This document shows, piece after piece, positions 24,648-34,708 of a DNA stretch of 64,000 nt (the stretch's first letter is position 1; each line of letters begins with the position of its first letter). This DNA comes from Tetrapyrgos nigripes (lineage: Eukaryota > Basidiomycota > Agaricomycetes > Agaricales > Campanellaceae): assembly GCA_013368315.1 (NCBI GenBank), contig JAACJM010000151.1, positions 1 through 64,000 of the forward strand. Reading direction: 5' to 3'. Position numbers and translations under genes: made by a program. The notes under the pieces were generated by a model. It saw nothing but the letters and a program-made list of their open reading frames with translations, was not told the origin of the DNA and made no database searches.

Positions 24648-25770
24648 TGATTGGGTAGCGTCACCTTGATTTTTGATTCGCAGTACTAATCAATTCCCGT
24701 GTATGATCGAAATTCCAATTGTATGACCAAAAATCCTTCGAAATGCTAGTAGCAATCCTATTTCCCCAGGAAATGACGACGGTTATACAGTGCTTCGCAA
24801 TTTCGCAATTTCGAGAGTAAGAAAGTGTGCATTCAAGGCCCAGTACTTGCAATTTACGCCGTATGACTGAAATTCTCATGTATGACCGAAATTCCTTCAA
24901 AACTGATTGATGCTAATTCCGTACATAACGAGGATATGTCTCACAGATTTGCCATTCAGAAAGCAAGAAATTGTGCGTTCCAGGTCCAGTGTGATCAATG
25001 TATGACCGAAACTACCGTGTATGACCAAAATTATCGTTGTATGACTGAAATTCGTTCAGAATCGAAATACCGGTACCGTTTGCATACGGTATGGTAATTA
25101 TTTTACAATGTTTCATTCATTTTCAACACTGAGAGCAAGAAACTGTGCATTTAAGGTCCTGTACGAGCCGGTGTATGATCAAAAGTATGAGCAAAATCCC
25201 AACTCTAGCACTGTTGAATGTTTGTAGTACACTTACTACAGTTGATTATGTCGAGCCTACAACCTGCCAGATCTCTTGAAATACACCTCAGGAGTATTTC
25301 TGTTCAATTGAAAATATTTTTATTTGGACAGCTCATTATGTGCAAATGGGACCAGAACATGGCTTGCACCACACTGCGCCTCTTAGTCTTTGTAGTAATG
25401 GTATTGAAGGTTTATGTGGAATCATAATGCCTCTGTGATTCCTACACTCAATGGTGAGATTTAATACAGTACTGATACACAATAGAAGATCAATGCCGTG
25501 CTCAGGGTGTACAAAGGTGGGGAATGTTGGTCAGAAGTTGAGTTTCAGTCATACAACTGAATTTTGATCATACGCAATCAGAATTCTACTCATGTATGTA
25601 TCTACTATTGGTGTGATTACTTTCATAGAAAGCAAAAACAGTATTTTCATGTAAGGAACTCATGGACAAGCACCCCTTGACTGGGGGGAGTTGAAAAGAG
25701 GACCCTAGCTGGATTTCAGTCATACACTCCAAATTCTGATCATACAAATAATTTTGTGCCCAATCATGGT
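24648..25770. mobile_element. Candidate element with inverted GTATGACCGAAATTC motifs
   Basis: The motif GTATGAYYRAAATTC occurs in direct orientation at 24701, 24721, 24861, 24880, 25000, 25019, 25039 and 25173, and in inverted orientation near 25543, 25562, 25711 and 25732. TTGATTGGG at 24648 mirrors CCCAATCA near 25760. A ~145-175 bp unit (CAAGAAANTGTGCATTYAAGG) repeats three times on the left. The layout is that of subterminal transposase-binding sites. No coding frame, and no target duplication identified. Confidence 0.5.
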
Positions 25771-26440
25771 GCATGCTGAGGCTCAGGTTATTGGAGGACT
25801 TGGAGTAGCATCCACAACGAGTTCAGCCCGAGTAAATCTCCATTAACTAGAAAATAAGACGGACCATATAGCAGATGCGTTACGCGTTTGTGCACGTCTA
25901 ACCACCCCAACATTCACGTGATGCAAAATTGCTGACGCATGGTGTCGACACGTCATGGTTCCCTGTCAGTTTCCCGTCAACATGTCAACACTGCTTCTTC
26001 CTCCAACCTTCTTCTACTCTCCTCCTTTCTGACCTGTGCCCAAACCACAGTATCTGCAGACCACCCAGCTCTACAGCCAGAATCAGCCCTACTACCCCTC
26101 ACCAATCAGCGGTTCTCCATACCAGCTTGATACTATTATTTCAGAAGCTCAGACCCTCAGACCAGAGCCGTGGTACTTTTATTAGATGCCACTAAGGGCG
26201 GACGAGGAGGAGGAGGAGTTTATTACCAGCTTTGGACCAAGGGATGATGCACTGGGTCTCGCAGCAGCAGAAGACTGGTAGAAGATGCCACATTTGCATA
26301 GTGTATGGTACTTACTTGATTAAGAAGTTGTGGACCTACCGTGGACCTTGGTAAAAAGTCATGGACCTTGCCTGGTACATGGCCTGAATAAGGCCTGAGC
26401 GTCATATGCTTATGGATAGCTATGGTTATTTTGGTGGTAA
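25771..26440. other. No gene recognised
   Basis: End of the 11.1-kb element interior. Frames are short. Nothing recognisable until the right TIR. Confidence 0.5.
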
Positions 26441-26535
26441 GTTTTATAAAAGTGCTCATGGTTGAACCATAGCTTTTATAAAACGTTTTGCAGGGTTACG
26501 CCATGGATTTTATAAAACCCCCGCGTCATGGGGTG
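26441..26535 (-). repeat. Right TIR of the 11.1-kb element
   Basis: Three TTTTATAAAA palindromes with CATGGTTGAACCATAG between them, inverted to 15436-15542. Ends CATGGGGTG at the GH3 target site. Confidence 0.8.
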
Positions 26536-27214
26536 AGTGGATAATAGGGATTTGGCTTTGGAGTAGGCGTTGTCCCATGCGTCTTGGAAAGAGGGGATAG
26601 TAGGGGGGTCGGTACTGGAGGTTGGGGAGGAGAAGTCGAAGACAGGAGGGGAGAGAGGGTCAGTGGGGATGAAGATGGAGGAGATGGGTTGGTGGGATGG
26701 GATTGGGAAGGGGGTGAAGTTGAAGGGGACAATGGGGACAAGGTGACGGTTGACGGGGCACCGAGTGGAGGGAAGGGGACATCGGAGGAAGGGCTGGAGG
26801 GAAGGGGACATCGGAGGAAGGGCTGGAGGGAGGTGCAGATGCCGACAAAGGAACTGAAGACGACACACTGGAAGCCACTGCAGGTGCAGATGCTGATGAA
26901 GGAGCCTCAGACAAGACAACGGTAGGCAAGCTGGAAGCCGATGCAGACACAGAAGTCAGAATAGAAATAGACAACACTGCAGAGGACGACGACAAGGGCA
27001 GCAACACAGAGCTAATCACTAGGGAACAGCATGGGGATCCCACGGGGAAAAAATTCTGACCCGTCCCGTCCCTGTCGAAACTCTTCCCCGCCCTCACGGG
27101 TCAAGGATAACAACAGGGCAGACAGGTCTGAGACAAAACCCGTGGGTTTACGGGTATATACATACAGATACAGTACATCTACACATCACTAAGTACACCT
27201 ACAATATCATCATA

Positions 27215-27470
27215 CCCCTCTGGCATCTCAATGTCCTCTGCATCCTGATCAGCAGCCTCAACCTCAGGGAGCTTCGCAACAGCCAGGACATCCTCATCAT
27301 GTATAAGACCCATTAAACTCCACTGACCCAGACAGATACTAAGAGCACATGTAGAATCAGTGGACAGGCGATTGTGAACATAAGGTCAAAGGAATTGGCC
27401 TCTGCTGAAAACACACTCAACGTCGGTGGAGGTGGCTAAGAATTGGCTTTTGCCATCCCAATGGACTTGC
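27215..27470 (-). pseudogene. hAT transposase C-terminal remnant
   Basis: The minus strand reads STDVECVFSRGQFL, stop, then HNRLSTDSTCALSICLGQWS and HDEDVLAVAKLPEVE. This is the conserved hAT dimerisation segment (usually SVDVERVFSRGR..NRLS..T) with an in-frame stop. The upstream catalytic part is absent; the 2.34-kb element and its insertion flank stand there instead. Not functional. Confidence 0.8.
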
Positions 27471-27866
27471 ATTTCTTCTCTTTCATCTGGAGTTTTTCGG
27501 GATGGGGGCAGGGCGCATTGTTACTTTGAAGCAGAGGATTTTTCCGGGCCACCAGTTTTTCAAGCTCACAGTCAAGCCACCATGGCTTGAGTAGCTTGAG
27601 GGTAGCTTGAGGGTAGCTTGAGGGTAGCTTGAGGGTAGCTTGAGGGTATCTTGAGGGTAGCTTGACTTTCTATTTTGAGTGTGGCTGTGTTTACCCCTTG
27701 TGTTACCAACTTCATTACACTTTCACATTGAATGGCACATTCATTGACGAGATACATATTATTCACACTACATTCTTTGTTGCACCTCTGCTGAGTCATG
27801 TACATAATTCTTTTAGAATTACAGGGATAGAATGCTCAATTTTTTTCCAAATTTTGACTCTGTTAG

Positions 27867-29573
27867 TTAGATATGGTGATTTAGGGGAAACATGTAGAAC
27901 CTTATTAATGAAGCTTTATGATGCAGAGACAATTGAAATAGAACTCCAAGCTGAGAAGAATAGGTTAGACATATACAAGAGAATTTAGGGCATATCAAAG
28001 ACATATCAGGGCATATACATAGGTTTTGCATCATTTTGACATGATTCAAGAGTGGCTGGAGGAAGCTTGAGTGTGGCTGGAGTGAGTCTGAGTGTGGCTT
28101 GAGTGAACTTGAGTGTGGCTTGAGGGTATCTTGAGTGAGCTTGAGGGTATCTTGAGGGTATCTTGGGGGTATCTTGAGTGAGCTTGAGGGTATCTTGAGG
28201 GTATCTTGAGGGTATCTTGGGGGTATCTTGAGGGTATCTTGGGGGTATCTTGGGGATATCTTGAGGGTATCTTGGGGGTATCTTGAGGGTAGCTTGTGAA
28301 GGTAACTTGAAGGTAGCTTGAGGGTGGTTTGAGTGAGGCTTGAGTAAGGCTTGAGTGTAGTGTGTGGCTTGAGTGTGCTGATGTGACTTAAGGGTTGTTT
28401 GAGTGGCTTCAGATGGCTTGAGGGTAACGCATCTCGTCTACTACTCTGATTTTCCCATACTGGATCAATAGCTGAAACGGATTGACCTGTGACTGTATTA
28501 CCAGCAGCCAGACCAGATGGGCCCACATTCTTATTGCTTTGGACAAGTTCAGTAAATTTCTTCTGCCCACACCTGAGTGGATGCAACTGGTGTGGAAGTC
28601 TTGGATGGTTGTGATCATTAATACCATTGAAATATCGCACACCACCAGCCCATTTGATTATCATAGCCACATTTGGGGAAGGAACATGTTCCAATGCAGC
28701 ATCACAGTCACATTTGCCATTTGCTTTCCCTATCTGTGTTGTGACAGCAGAATGTGTTCCAGTATGAGGTCTTTTGATAATGGCACAATTTTCATTGTCA
28801 CACCGGATATGCCCAAGGCATTTTCGTTTGGTCATAGCTACATTCTCGATATTCTCTGCATTGATACTACTGTTCTGTCTCTGCCTCCCATTGGATCCAA
28901 CTGTATTTGTTGCCCAATGAACTGACAAATTGTTATTGTCCTCAAAAACATCCCAAGTAACATCCATTGCAAAATTAGACTGTGGCCATACATCCCATCC
29001 ACCTTTTAGGTCCTCAAAATGTAGATAGACTGTTTGGCTGTCACAGCACGGTCCAGTGAGCGGTACATCAGGCATTTGTTTGCGAGCCAGCTTAGCTGGT
29101 GTTTTGAATTGGTTATCATCTCTAAATGCAACATTGTGACTGCATTTACGTGCACTGTCTATCTCCTGGCAAGGCTCAGAGTTGCTGCTTTTACCAATGT
29201 TATCATTTTTGGTCTGCAAAAAATCTGGGGTTGCATTTTCAGGTTTCAGAGCATTGACACTACTCTTAGAGTGGGGCTGAACACTGATAGCAGATACCAT
29301 TGGTATATTTTGAAAAGCCTGTGGTGGCCCAGCACCTCCCAAATGAGCCATAAGTTCTGGATTCATGTAGTTAGCAAATGGCATTTGGAAAGGATTCCAG
29401 GGATAGGCAGGAAAGGGAGCATTGTAAGTGAATCCTGGGACTGAGGAAGGAGCTTTTTGAATATCAGGGCTAGTATTGGGTGGTTTCTTTCGTTGAGGAT
29501 CAAGAAAGCTAGCAAGCCGCTGTCTGAATTTTGCCTGAATGAAGATGACATTGAATCTATCAAAGTTCAACAA
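27867..29573 (-). CDS. Transposon-encoded zinc-finger protein (WRKY-GCM1-like)
   Basis: A 568-codon frame. An N-terminal Pro/Asn-rich region (residues ~30-110) is followed by a Cys/His module: CCD..VYLHFEDLKGGWD, CLGHIRCDNENCAIIKRP, KCDCDAALEHVP, WAGGVRYFNGINDHNHPRLP. The spacing of Cys pairs and the final HNH resemble the WRKY-GCM1-type zinc fingers found at the N-terminus of some fungal MULE-type transposases. After about residue 380 the frame runs into the 11-bp subterminal repeats (RYPQDTLKIPP units), so the catalytic domain that should follow is absent: an internally deleted transposase is likely. A short intron near 29574-29620 may link an upstream exon. Confidence 0.55.
   Translation of the reverse strand: MLNFDRFNVIFIQAKFRQRLASFLDPQRKKPPNTSPDIQKAPSSVPGFTYNAPFPAYPWNPFQMPFANYMNPELMAHLGGAGPPQAFQNIPMVSAISVQPHSKSSVNALKPENATPDFLQTKNDNIGKSSNSEPCQEIDSARKCSHNVAFRDDNQFKTPAKLARKQMPDVPLTGPCCDSQTVYLHFEDLKGGWDVWPQSNFAMDVTWDVFEDNNNLSVHWATNTVGSNGRQRQNSSINAENIENVAMTKRKCLGHIRCDNENCAIIKRPHTGTHSAVTTQIGKANGKCDCDAALEHVPSPNVAMIIKWAGGVRYFNGINDHNHPRLPHQLHPLRCGQKKFTELVQSNKNVGPSGLAAGNTVTGQSVSAIDPVWENQSSRRDALPSSHLKPLKQPLSHISTLKPHTTLKPYSSLTQTTLKLPSSYLHKLPSRYPQDTLKISPRYPQDTLKIPPRYPQDTLKIPSSSLKIPPRYPQDTLKLTQDTLKPHSSSLKPHSDSLQPHSSFLQPLLNHVKMMQNLCICPDMSLICPKFSCICLTYSSQLGVLFQLSLHHKASLIRFYMFPLNHHI
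28044..28430. repeat. 11-bp satellite (TTGAGGGTATC)
   Basis: About thirty variants of TTGAGGGTATC or TTGAGTGTGGC in tandem, with matching tracts at 27586-27665 and 29795-29872. In the minus frame, 33 bp gives an 11-residue period. It differs from the TTAGGG telomere repeat and is subterminal to the 2.34-kb element. Confidence 0.9.
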
Positions 29574-30278
29574 TTCAGCCGCAACTTACCAGCATTTTAT
29601 GTTGCTCTGTAGATTCAGGAAAGCTTGCAATCTATGCATACATAAGTTTAGTAGATGATGATATAACGTTAATGCCTACCAACAGCGTAAAGACGGAAAG
29701 AATAGAAAGTGTCACAGACACATGACTGTGATTTTGTGGACAAGCACCGGATGCAATCATTTGCCACATGTGTACTAAATATAGCCTGACAGTCACTTGA
29801 TGGTAGCTTGATGGTAGCTTGAATGTGAGCTTGAGTGTGAGCTTGACTCGTGGCTTGAGTGTGAGCTTGAAAAACCAGATGCCCGATTTTTCCTGTGTAT
29901 GTAATTTTTGCAAGATCTACCTCTGAGTCTGGCTAAACATATAACTATACAGTTGGTTGCTGTAAAAGATTATGCCGAGGTGACCTTCTACCAGGCGGCG
30001 GGTTGGTTTACCCGTGTGGCGGGTCGCGGGTTTGGCACGGGATGAGATAAGCAACCCCGTCCCCGTCCCCACCATACCCCGTCCCCGCGACCCGCGACTT
30101 AACCGCTAACCCGTGCTATTCCCTACTAATCACCACCAACGAACTCAGCACTGCAGACGTTGAAGCAATGACTGACCTGGAACTCTGCACAGACACAGCA
30201 GACACGGCTAGGCCCAAGCCAAAGCCTAGCGTTAACAACATCGTCGTCGGTCGTCGTGTCGCGTCTTCCTTGTTCCAC

Positions 30279-30288
30279 TTTTTTAAAA
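30279..30288 (-). promoter_or_regulatory. TATA-like box of the former GH3 gene
   Basis: Minus strand GTTTTAAAAAAG about 40-50 bp before the GH3 ATG at 30241. This is the only AT-rich box in a GC-rich leader. The outer MULE-type element begins within ~150 bp upstream. Confidence 0.35.
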
Positions 30289-33200
30289 CCCCAACCTACT
30301 ACGTAACTCCATTCAATTGGTCGTTGATCAAAGGTGGGGTTGACAGCGTTCTGATCGGGTCCTATGATCCACTGCTTGGTACATCAGTAAAATAACCGTT
30401 TTATAGAGAGTATAGAAGTATAATAGGTATAGGTACTTCAAATTTCTATACACTTTTTCTTATGCGAAGGATGACACCTCATGTATAGAAAAGAGGAATG
30501 ACAGAAATAGTGTAAGTGTAAGTTGCTCACCTCGCTTAAGTTGCGTATTTTAGGGTAAGTTTGATTTGAGTAGTGTAAGTTGATTTGATGTGTGCAGATT
30601 AAAAGAGTGTAAGTAGAGCACCTCCCGGAGATAAGTGAAAGCGCATCAAGCGTCATATCCGGATGCCAAAGCGCTGGCATATCCAAATTGGGAAAGCACT
30701 CCGCTATATCTTGTTGGATCCTGGAATGACCTTTCCCGTTGTCTCCTCCATTAAATTTCCATTTTGGTAGGTCCTTTGGGATCTCCCCTTCACGGGAAAA
30801 AATGTATCTGGGCAAATCACTCAATGGCACCGATTCAGGATTATACTACAATGTTACGTTCCCACGCCCTCCTCAGCCGGCCCAGTACAGGTTGTACAGC
30901 GACATTTCTGCGTATATAAAGGCAAAGGACACTGAGAGGGAATTCAAACACAAAATAGGCATTTTACAGCATACTTATCTATATATTTCTCATAAATATA
31001 ATTAATTTCCTTCCCTCCATAGGCTTCTACTTGTTTTTTTCCTCTCGCGGCGAGTCCCTTCAGCTAGAATATTTTTCTCATCTACTTCCTTGCGTCCAAC
31101 AGTCGCATCAAGTGGAACATTACCGGTGGAGTAACCTGAGCTGCCTCCATTTTCATCATAGGCCTCAGTGTTACTATCAGACTCGTTGTTTCCGAATTGC
31201 GATGGTGCAGGTAAGAATGTGAAATCCCTCCAGTCACCCCAGAGATGGGTTTCCTCTTGTGTATCCGTGAACGGGGGCATCCACAGGTCACTCTCTGCCG
31301 AGTTATCTGGCCTAAATTAGAGGTCAGTATCAGTCTATATTGAGAGAACATAGACATACCTGGTCGGTGGTGTAGTACTCGGCAATGGATCGTTCAAGTA
31401 CACGTCGAAATCTACTTTGGAGATACATAGATAAGTAGTTTCACAAAGAGAAAATGATTATTCGAACATACCTTTCTCACTCAACAATTCAGCTTGAAGC
31501 ATGCTCAAATCATTATAAGTCAGATTGTAGTTTGAATCTATGAAAAGCTTCAGCAAGAACAGAAAAGAGTGATTGTAAGTATGTCAGTTGGAAGAGCTAA
31601 TCCGTTATTGTTATTGACTCCAAGTTGTTCGGTATTGCATTCGTCCAAGCTACTAGTAGAGCTGATTGTTTCTGATGCTAGCAATATGCTCAGAGATGAA
31701 TCTTATATGTAGAAATTAGTGAAGTAGTACTGCGCACCAAGATTGAATTCGGGTGATGCCTGTGCCTCTTTGAGCGTGTCAGTATCTGAGTTGGAATCAG
31801 TCTGTACCATTTCGAAGCCTATTGATGCGAAAAAAGCGTGAGCAGTTATATGAGCATTATATGAGCGTACCAGGTTCAATGTCAAATGGCGGTGTAGCTG
31901 CTTGAATCCCACTTGAATTAGAAGCACTGGCAGATTCTAGCAGATACGAGTCAGTGACGAAGATCTCAAGGCAGATATCAAAGCTGGTCATACCTCTCAT
32001 ATCTTCAGTCGACTCATATCGTCTCCCGTTGATTCGGACTCCTTTCAAATTGGCGGAATCCTTGAGATTTTCCATTTCTTGTTTCAGCTTTTTTTGCTGC
32101 TGGATAAGCTTGCTCCTTAAGGCTGATTCTTGCTTGACGACTTCGGCCAGGTCTTTGAATTGTTGAGATTGAGCAGCACTCCGTTCACTTCTTGCCACAG
32201 CCCGAATGGAGTTCAAGATACTCTCATATTCCCTCTGTCGCTGCAATGATTCTTGCCTCTGCGCACCATACATATCATACTCGGACTTCATCTTTAGGAC
32301 AGCCTCAATGTTCGAATCACGGCTGCGTTGCTTTTGAGTATTCCAGATCTTCCTCTGACTCGCAAGCTTCTCCCAATGCGCAGTGGTGTTTTGTCGTGAT
32401 GCTAAAACGTCTGAGGACTCCATCTGTTTGAATTCCTCGACTTTCTCGTCGTCACGTTGCCTGGACCTTGGTACAATCAGTCAATAAGTATATAAGCAGA
32501 TGTATGCAGAGGAAAATCGAGAGATACTTACTCCAAGACCGCCTCCACCAATGTTTTCTGAATACCTGTCTCCGCATTACGAGCTGCGTGGCCACCCTCA
32601 ACCATATTAGTGTTATGCGATGTGAGATCCCATGCTTCATTACTCATTCTTGAGAGATATATATTAAATGCAGGAAGAAGCCACGAGTACAACCGCTTCT
32701 GCGCATACCAGTCTACTCAAAATCAATTGTTAGACAACAGACAGTGTACTCACTTTGAAGCGATGGATCACTGTGATTCTGACAAAATTCATGCCAGTTT
32801 TGAATATCTTCTTCAGTTTTGAGCCCTCTAAAAGACTTGAGACGTTGAATATCATCTTTTGAGACCGTAACCGATAGCTTGTCAATATTTCTGACAAATC
32901 AGATTCATGGTTATGAACAACACAACAGAAGAATCGAGAACCAATTGCTCACCGCTCGTAATGAACAGCACAGAGTTTAATGACGTGCAAGACAATTACA
33001 GAGGGATCATCGGTTTCAATACCACTCAAGGACGGGTTGTTGAGTTTAACAAGGAAGTCTGCAAGCCCAATAGCTTGTGCAGGCTCGCTATCTAGAATAA
33101 TAGCCAAAAGGTTACCATCGGCTGGGTTCAAAGCCTTGAACTTGAGTGAAGATCCAGTAGTAGACTTGACAGCCTCGTCCAACTCAGAGAAAAGATAATA

Positions 33201-34535
33201 GAATGCTGCCCTTTCAAAAGAGTTGCAGTATAGACTTGCGAGTGTGAATCCTTAGTAAATATAAGCATAGTGTGAGTATTGGTGAAGAACAATCATGGTG
33301 GATACTTACTTCGACCGTACTGATCAGAGTAAGCCACAACTTCCCACTCATTGAACTCGTCAGATGCAACACGCTTAAACGTAAAATCTGCTTGAAGTTC
33401 ACGGACTTTATGAGCGAGAGGTGCCAACCCAGGATGCATAGTCACTGCGATCTTGATATGGCCACGGCAAATGACCGAGTGAATATAGCGCTTTGAAGGT
33501 GGGAATTTGGAGTCTTGCTGCTCAAACTCATACACCAATCCTATTAATGATCAGCCATTCAAACTCCCAAAGAAGACCAATGAACAATCTGTACCATCCC
33601 AATGTAAACCTTTTGGAAATCGTTCTGCTTTTGCGTTAACGATCTCTTGTCGTATGAGTCGTTTATCAATGTATACTGGACTGCCTTGGGTAAGGGAGAC
33701 TCCCTCCTCTTCCGCAATATTGGACGATGTTTTGGCTGCGATAAAAAGCTTGATCAGTGCCATGAATATCATTGAAACATAATCTAGAGTTTACCATTCA
33801 GGAGGCGTCCTGGAGTCAACCCTATGACTCCTGCGGCATTGATCAGGCGTTGAATTCGGAGACGATCATCCTGCCCAGGCTTGATATTCAGATAGACTGG
33901 ATGGTTGTGAGGATTTCGTAGGAGCACAAATGCGAATCGAACATTTTCGTCGACAGGAATGAACATAATCATTTTAGTAGGGCAAGGTCTCTGGATCATA
34001 CGTCCCTTCTGAGAGAAACCGTTGACGACATGAGAAAAGGCTAAAGTGAATAGATCATAAATAAATATTCATATTGAGATCAAGCAGTACAATACTGTGC
34101 TACTTATGACAGTGAGCTGAACGGTGCTTTGGATGATTCACATTGCTACATTTGCCCTCCAAGGCATCCACATCCGAACGTGTTAACTTCCCGCCACTCT
34201 GCATCATTCCCATAAAAATATGCGGGTCGATTCCAGGAGCAATCGGGAGCCACAGATGGTCGTAATATTGCTTCTTAGACCATCTGCTACACCCGACAAA
34301 GTATTCCGTCTCGTGCGGGGGCAATTACTGGACAGCAATGAGGTCCTACATACCCGTTGTGCCTCCGTGGCCTCATTATACGTCTCTGTGACTTCTTACA
34401 ACGTTCACACTTGTTTTATATTCCTCTTTCAAGTATCAACTTTTATGTATCACATCTCTTACCTCCTCCTCTCTCTTACATCCTTATTCCTATGCATGTT
34501 TTACTTCTTATTTGATTTTCATTATAGTACTTAAT

Positions 34536-34606
34536 CTTACCCAAGAGACTCCCTCACATATCATCCTTCTCCATCTTGCCATTTATTTACGAGTCTCTTG
34601 GGTAAG
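34536..34606 (+). promoter_or_regulatory. Perfect 16-bp inverted repeat in the DIRS leader
   Basis: Arms CTTACCCAAGAGACTC (34536-34551) and GAGTCTCTTGGGTAAG (34591-34606) are exact complements with a 39-bp loop, about 100 bp upstream of the gag ATG. It may form an RNA hairpin or take part in the circular-junction mechanism of DIRS elements. Role unknown. Confidence 0.75.
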
Positions 34607-34708
34607 TTCATTCATTCTTCTCCTCTCTTTCAGTTATTTACGAGACTTTATAGTCATACCTGATCTATTTCGAGTTAACAAATCTAAACATCGCTTTGCT
34701 CATCCTTT

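Larger units (their letters stand above)
15436..26535. mobile_element. 11.1-kb composite element with palindromic inverted ends
   Basis: The GH3 gene is split here with the 7-bp target duplication AGTGGAT (15429-15435 and 26536-26542; 8 bp if one mismatch is allowed). The ends are inverted repeats of ~100 bp starting CA..CCATRAC, each with three TTTTATAAAA palindromes separated by CATGG/AACCATG half-sites. CA ends with a 7-8 bp target fit hAT best. No transposase is recognised outside the nested Tc1 element. After removing the Tc1 element, about 6 kb of repeat-rich sequence remains, so it is probably non-autonomous. Confidence 0.75.
27546..29885 (-). mobile_element. 2.34-kb TIR element with 11-bp subterminal satellites
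   Basis: Inverted ends share the block GTTTTTCAAGCTCACA.TCAAGCCAC, and the 8-bp duplication ATTTTTCC flanks them (27538-27545, 29886-29893). Both subterminal zones consist of AGCTTGAGGGT-like repeats. It encodes one long frame (27867-29573). An AT-rich 8-bp target and dense subterminal repeats fit hAT or Zisupton/KDZ-like elements; I cannot decide which from sequence alone. Confidence 0.8.
27020..30125 (-). mobile_element. hAT element, 3.1 kb, with nested 2.34-kb element
   Basis: Terminal repeats TAGGGAAYAGCAYGGG at both ends, flanked by the 8-bp duplication CTAATCAC (27012-27019, 30126-30133), and GC-rich subterminal CCCGT/GGGTC runs typical of hAT elements. A remnant of the hAT C-terminal dimerisation region is at 27215-27470. 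The removed length (element plus one target copy) is 3114 nt, divisible by three, and the GH3 linker frame continues across the site. Confidence 0.88.
12170..30241 (-). pseudogene. GH3 beta-glucosidase, broken by two large insertions
   Basis: A secreted glycoside hydrolase family 3 gene read on the minus strand. ATG is at 30241, with a signal peptide (MLLTLGFGLGLAVSAVSVQS) and a Ser/Thr-rich linker interrupted by the hAT element at 27020-30125; the frame is kept across it. The linker continues to 26543 (SFQDAWDNAYSKAKSLLST). The 11.1-kb element then splits it. Coding resumes at 15428 with [47 protein letters not shown] and the nucleophile motif MMSDWQAT (about 14590). The exon GDITFDS..VERVDDMG-like follows at 14320-14430. 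Later exons (AAWYLAHQD, VQADHYKIVREIG, DRKNLTAW) lie at 12200-12850 with a frameshift and stop near 12480. The C-terminal third is missing; duplicated segment D2 takes its place. Confidence 0.85.

Noticed and set aside
15436..26535. Helitron interpretation of the 11.1-kb element
   Set aside because: It has inverted ends and a target duplication; no RepHel frame or 5'-TC/CTRR-3' ends.
28044..28430. Telomere-like repeat or chromosome end
   Set aside because: The unit is TTGAGGGTATC, not TTAGGG, and is framed by TIRs and a target duplication.
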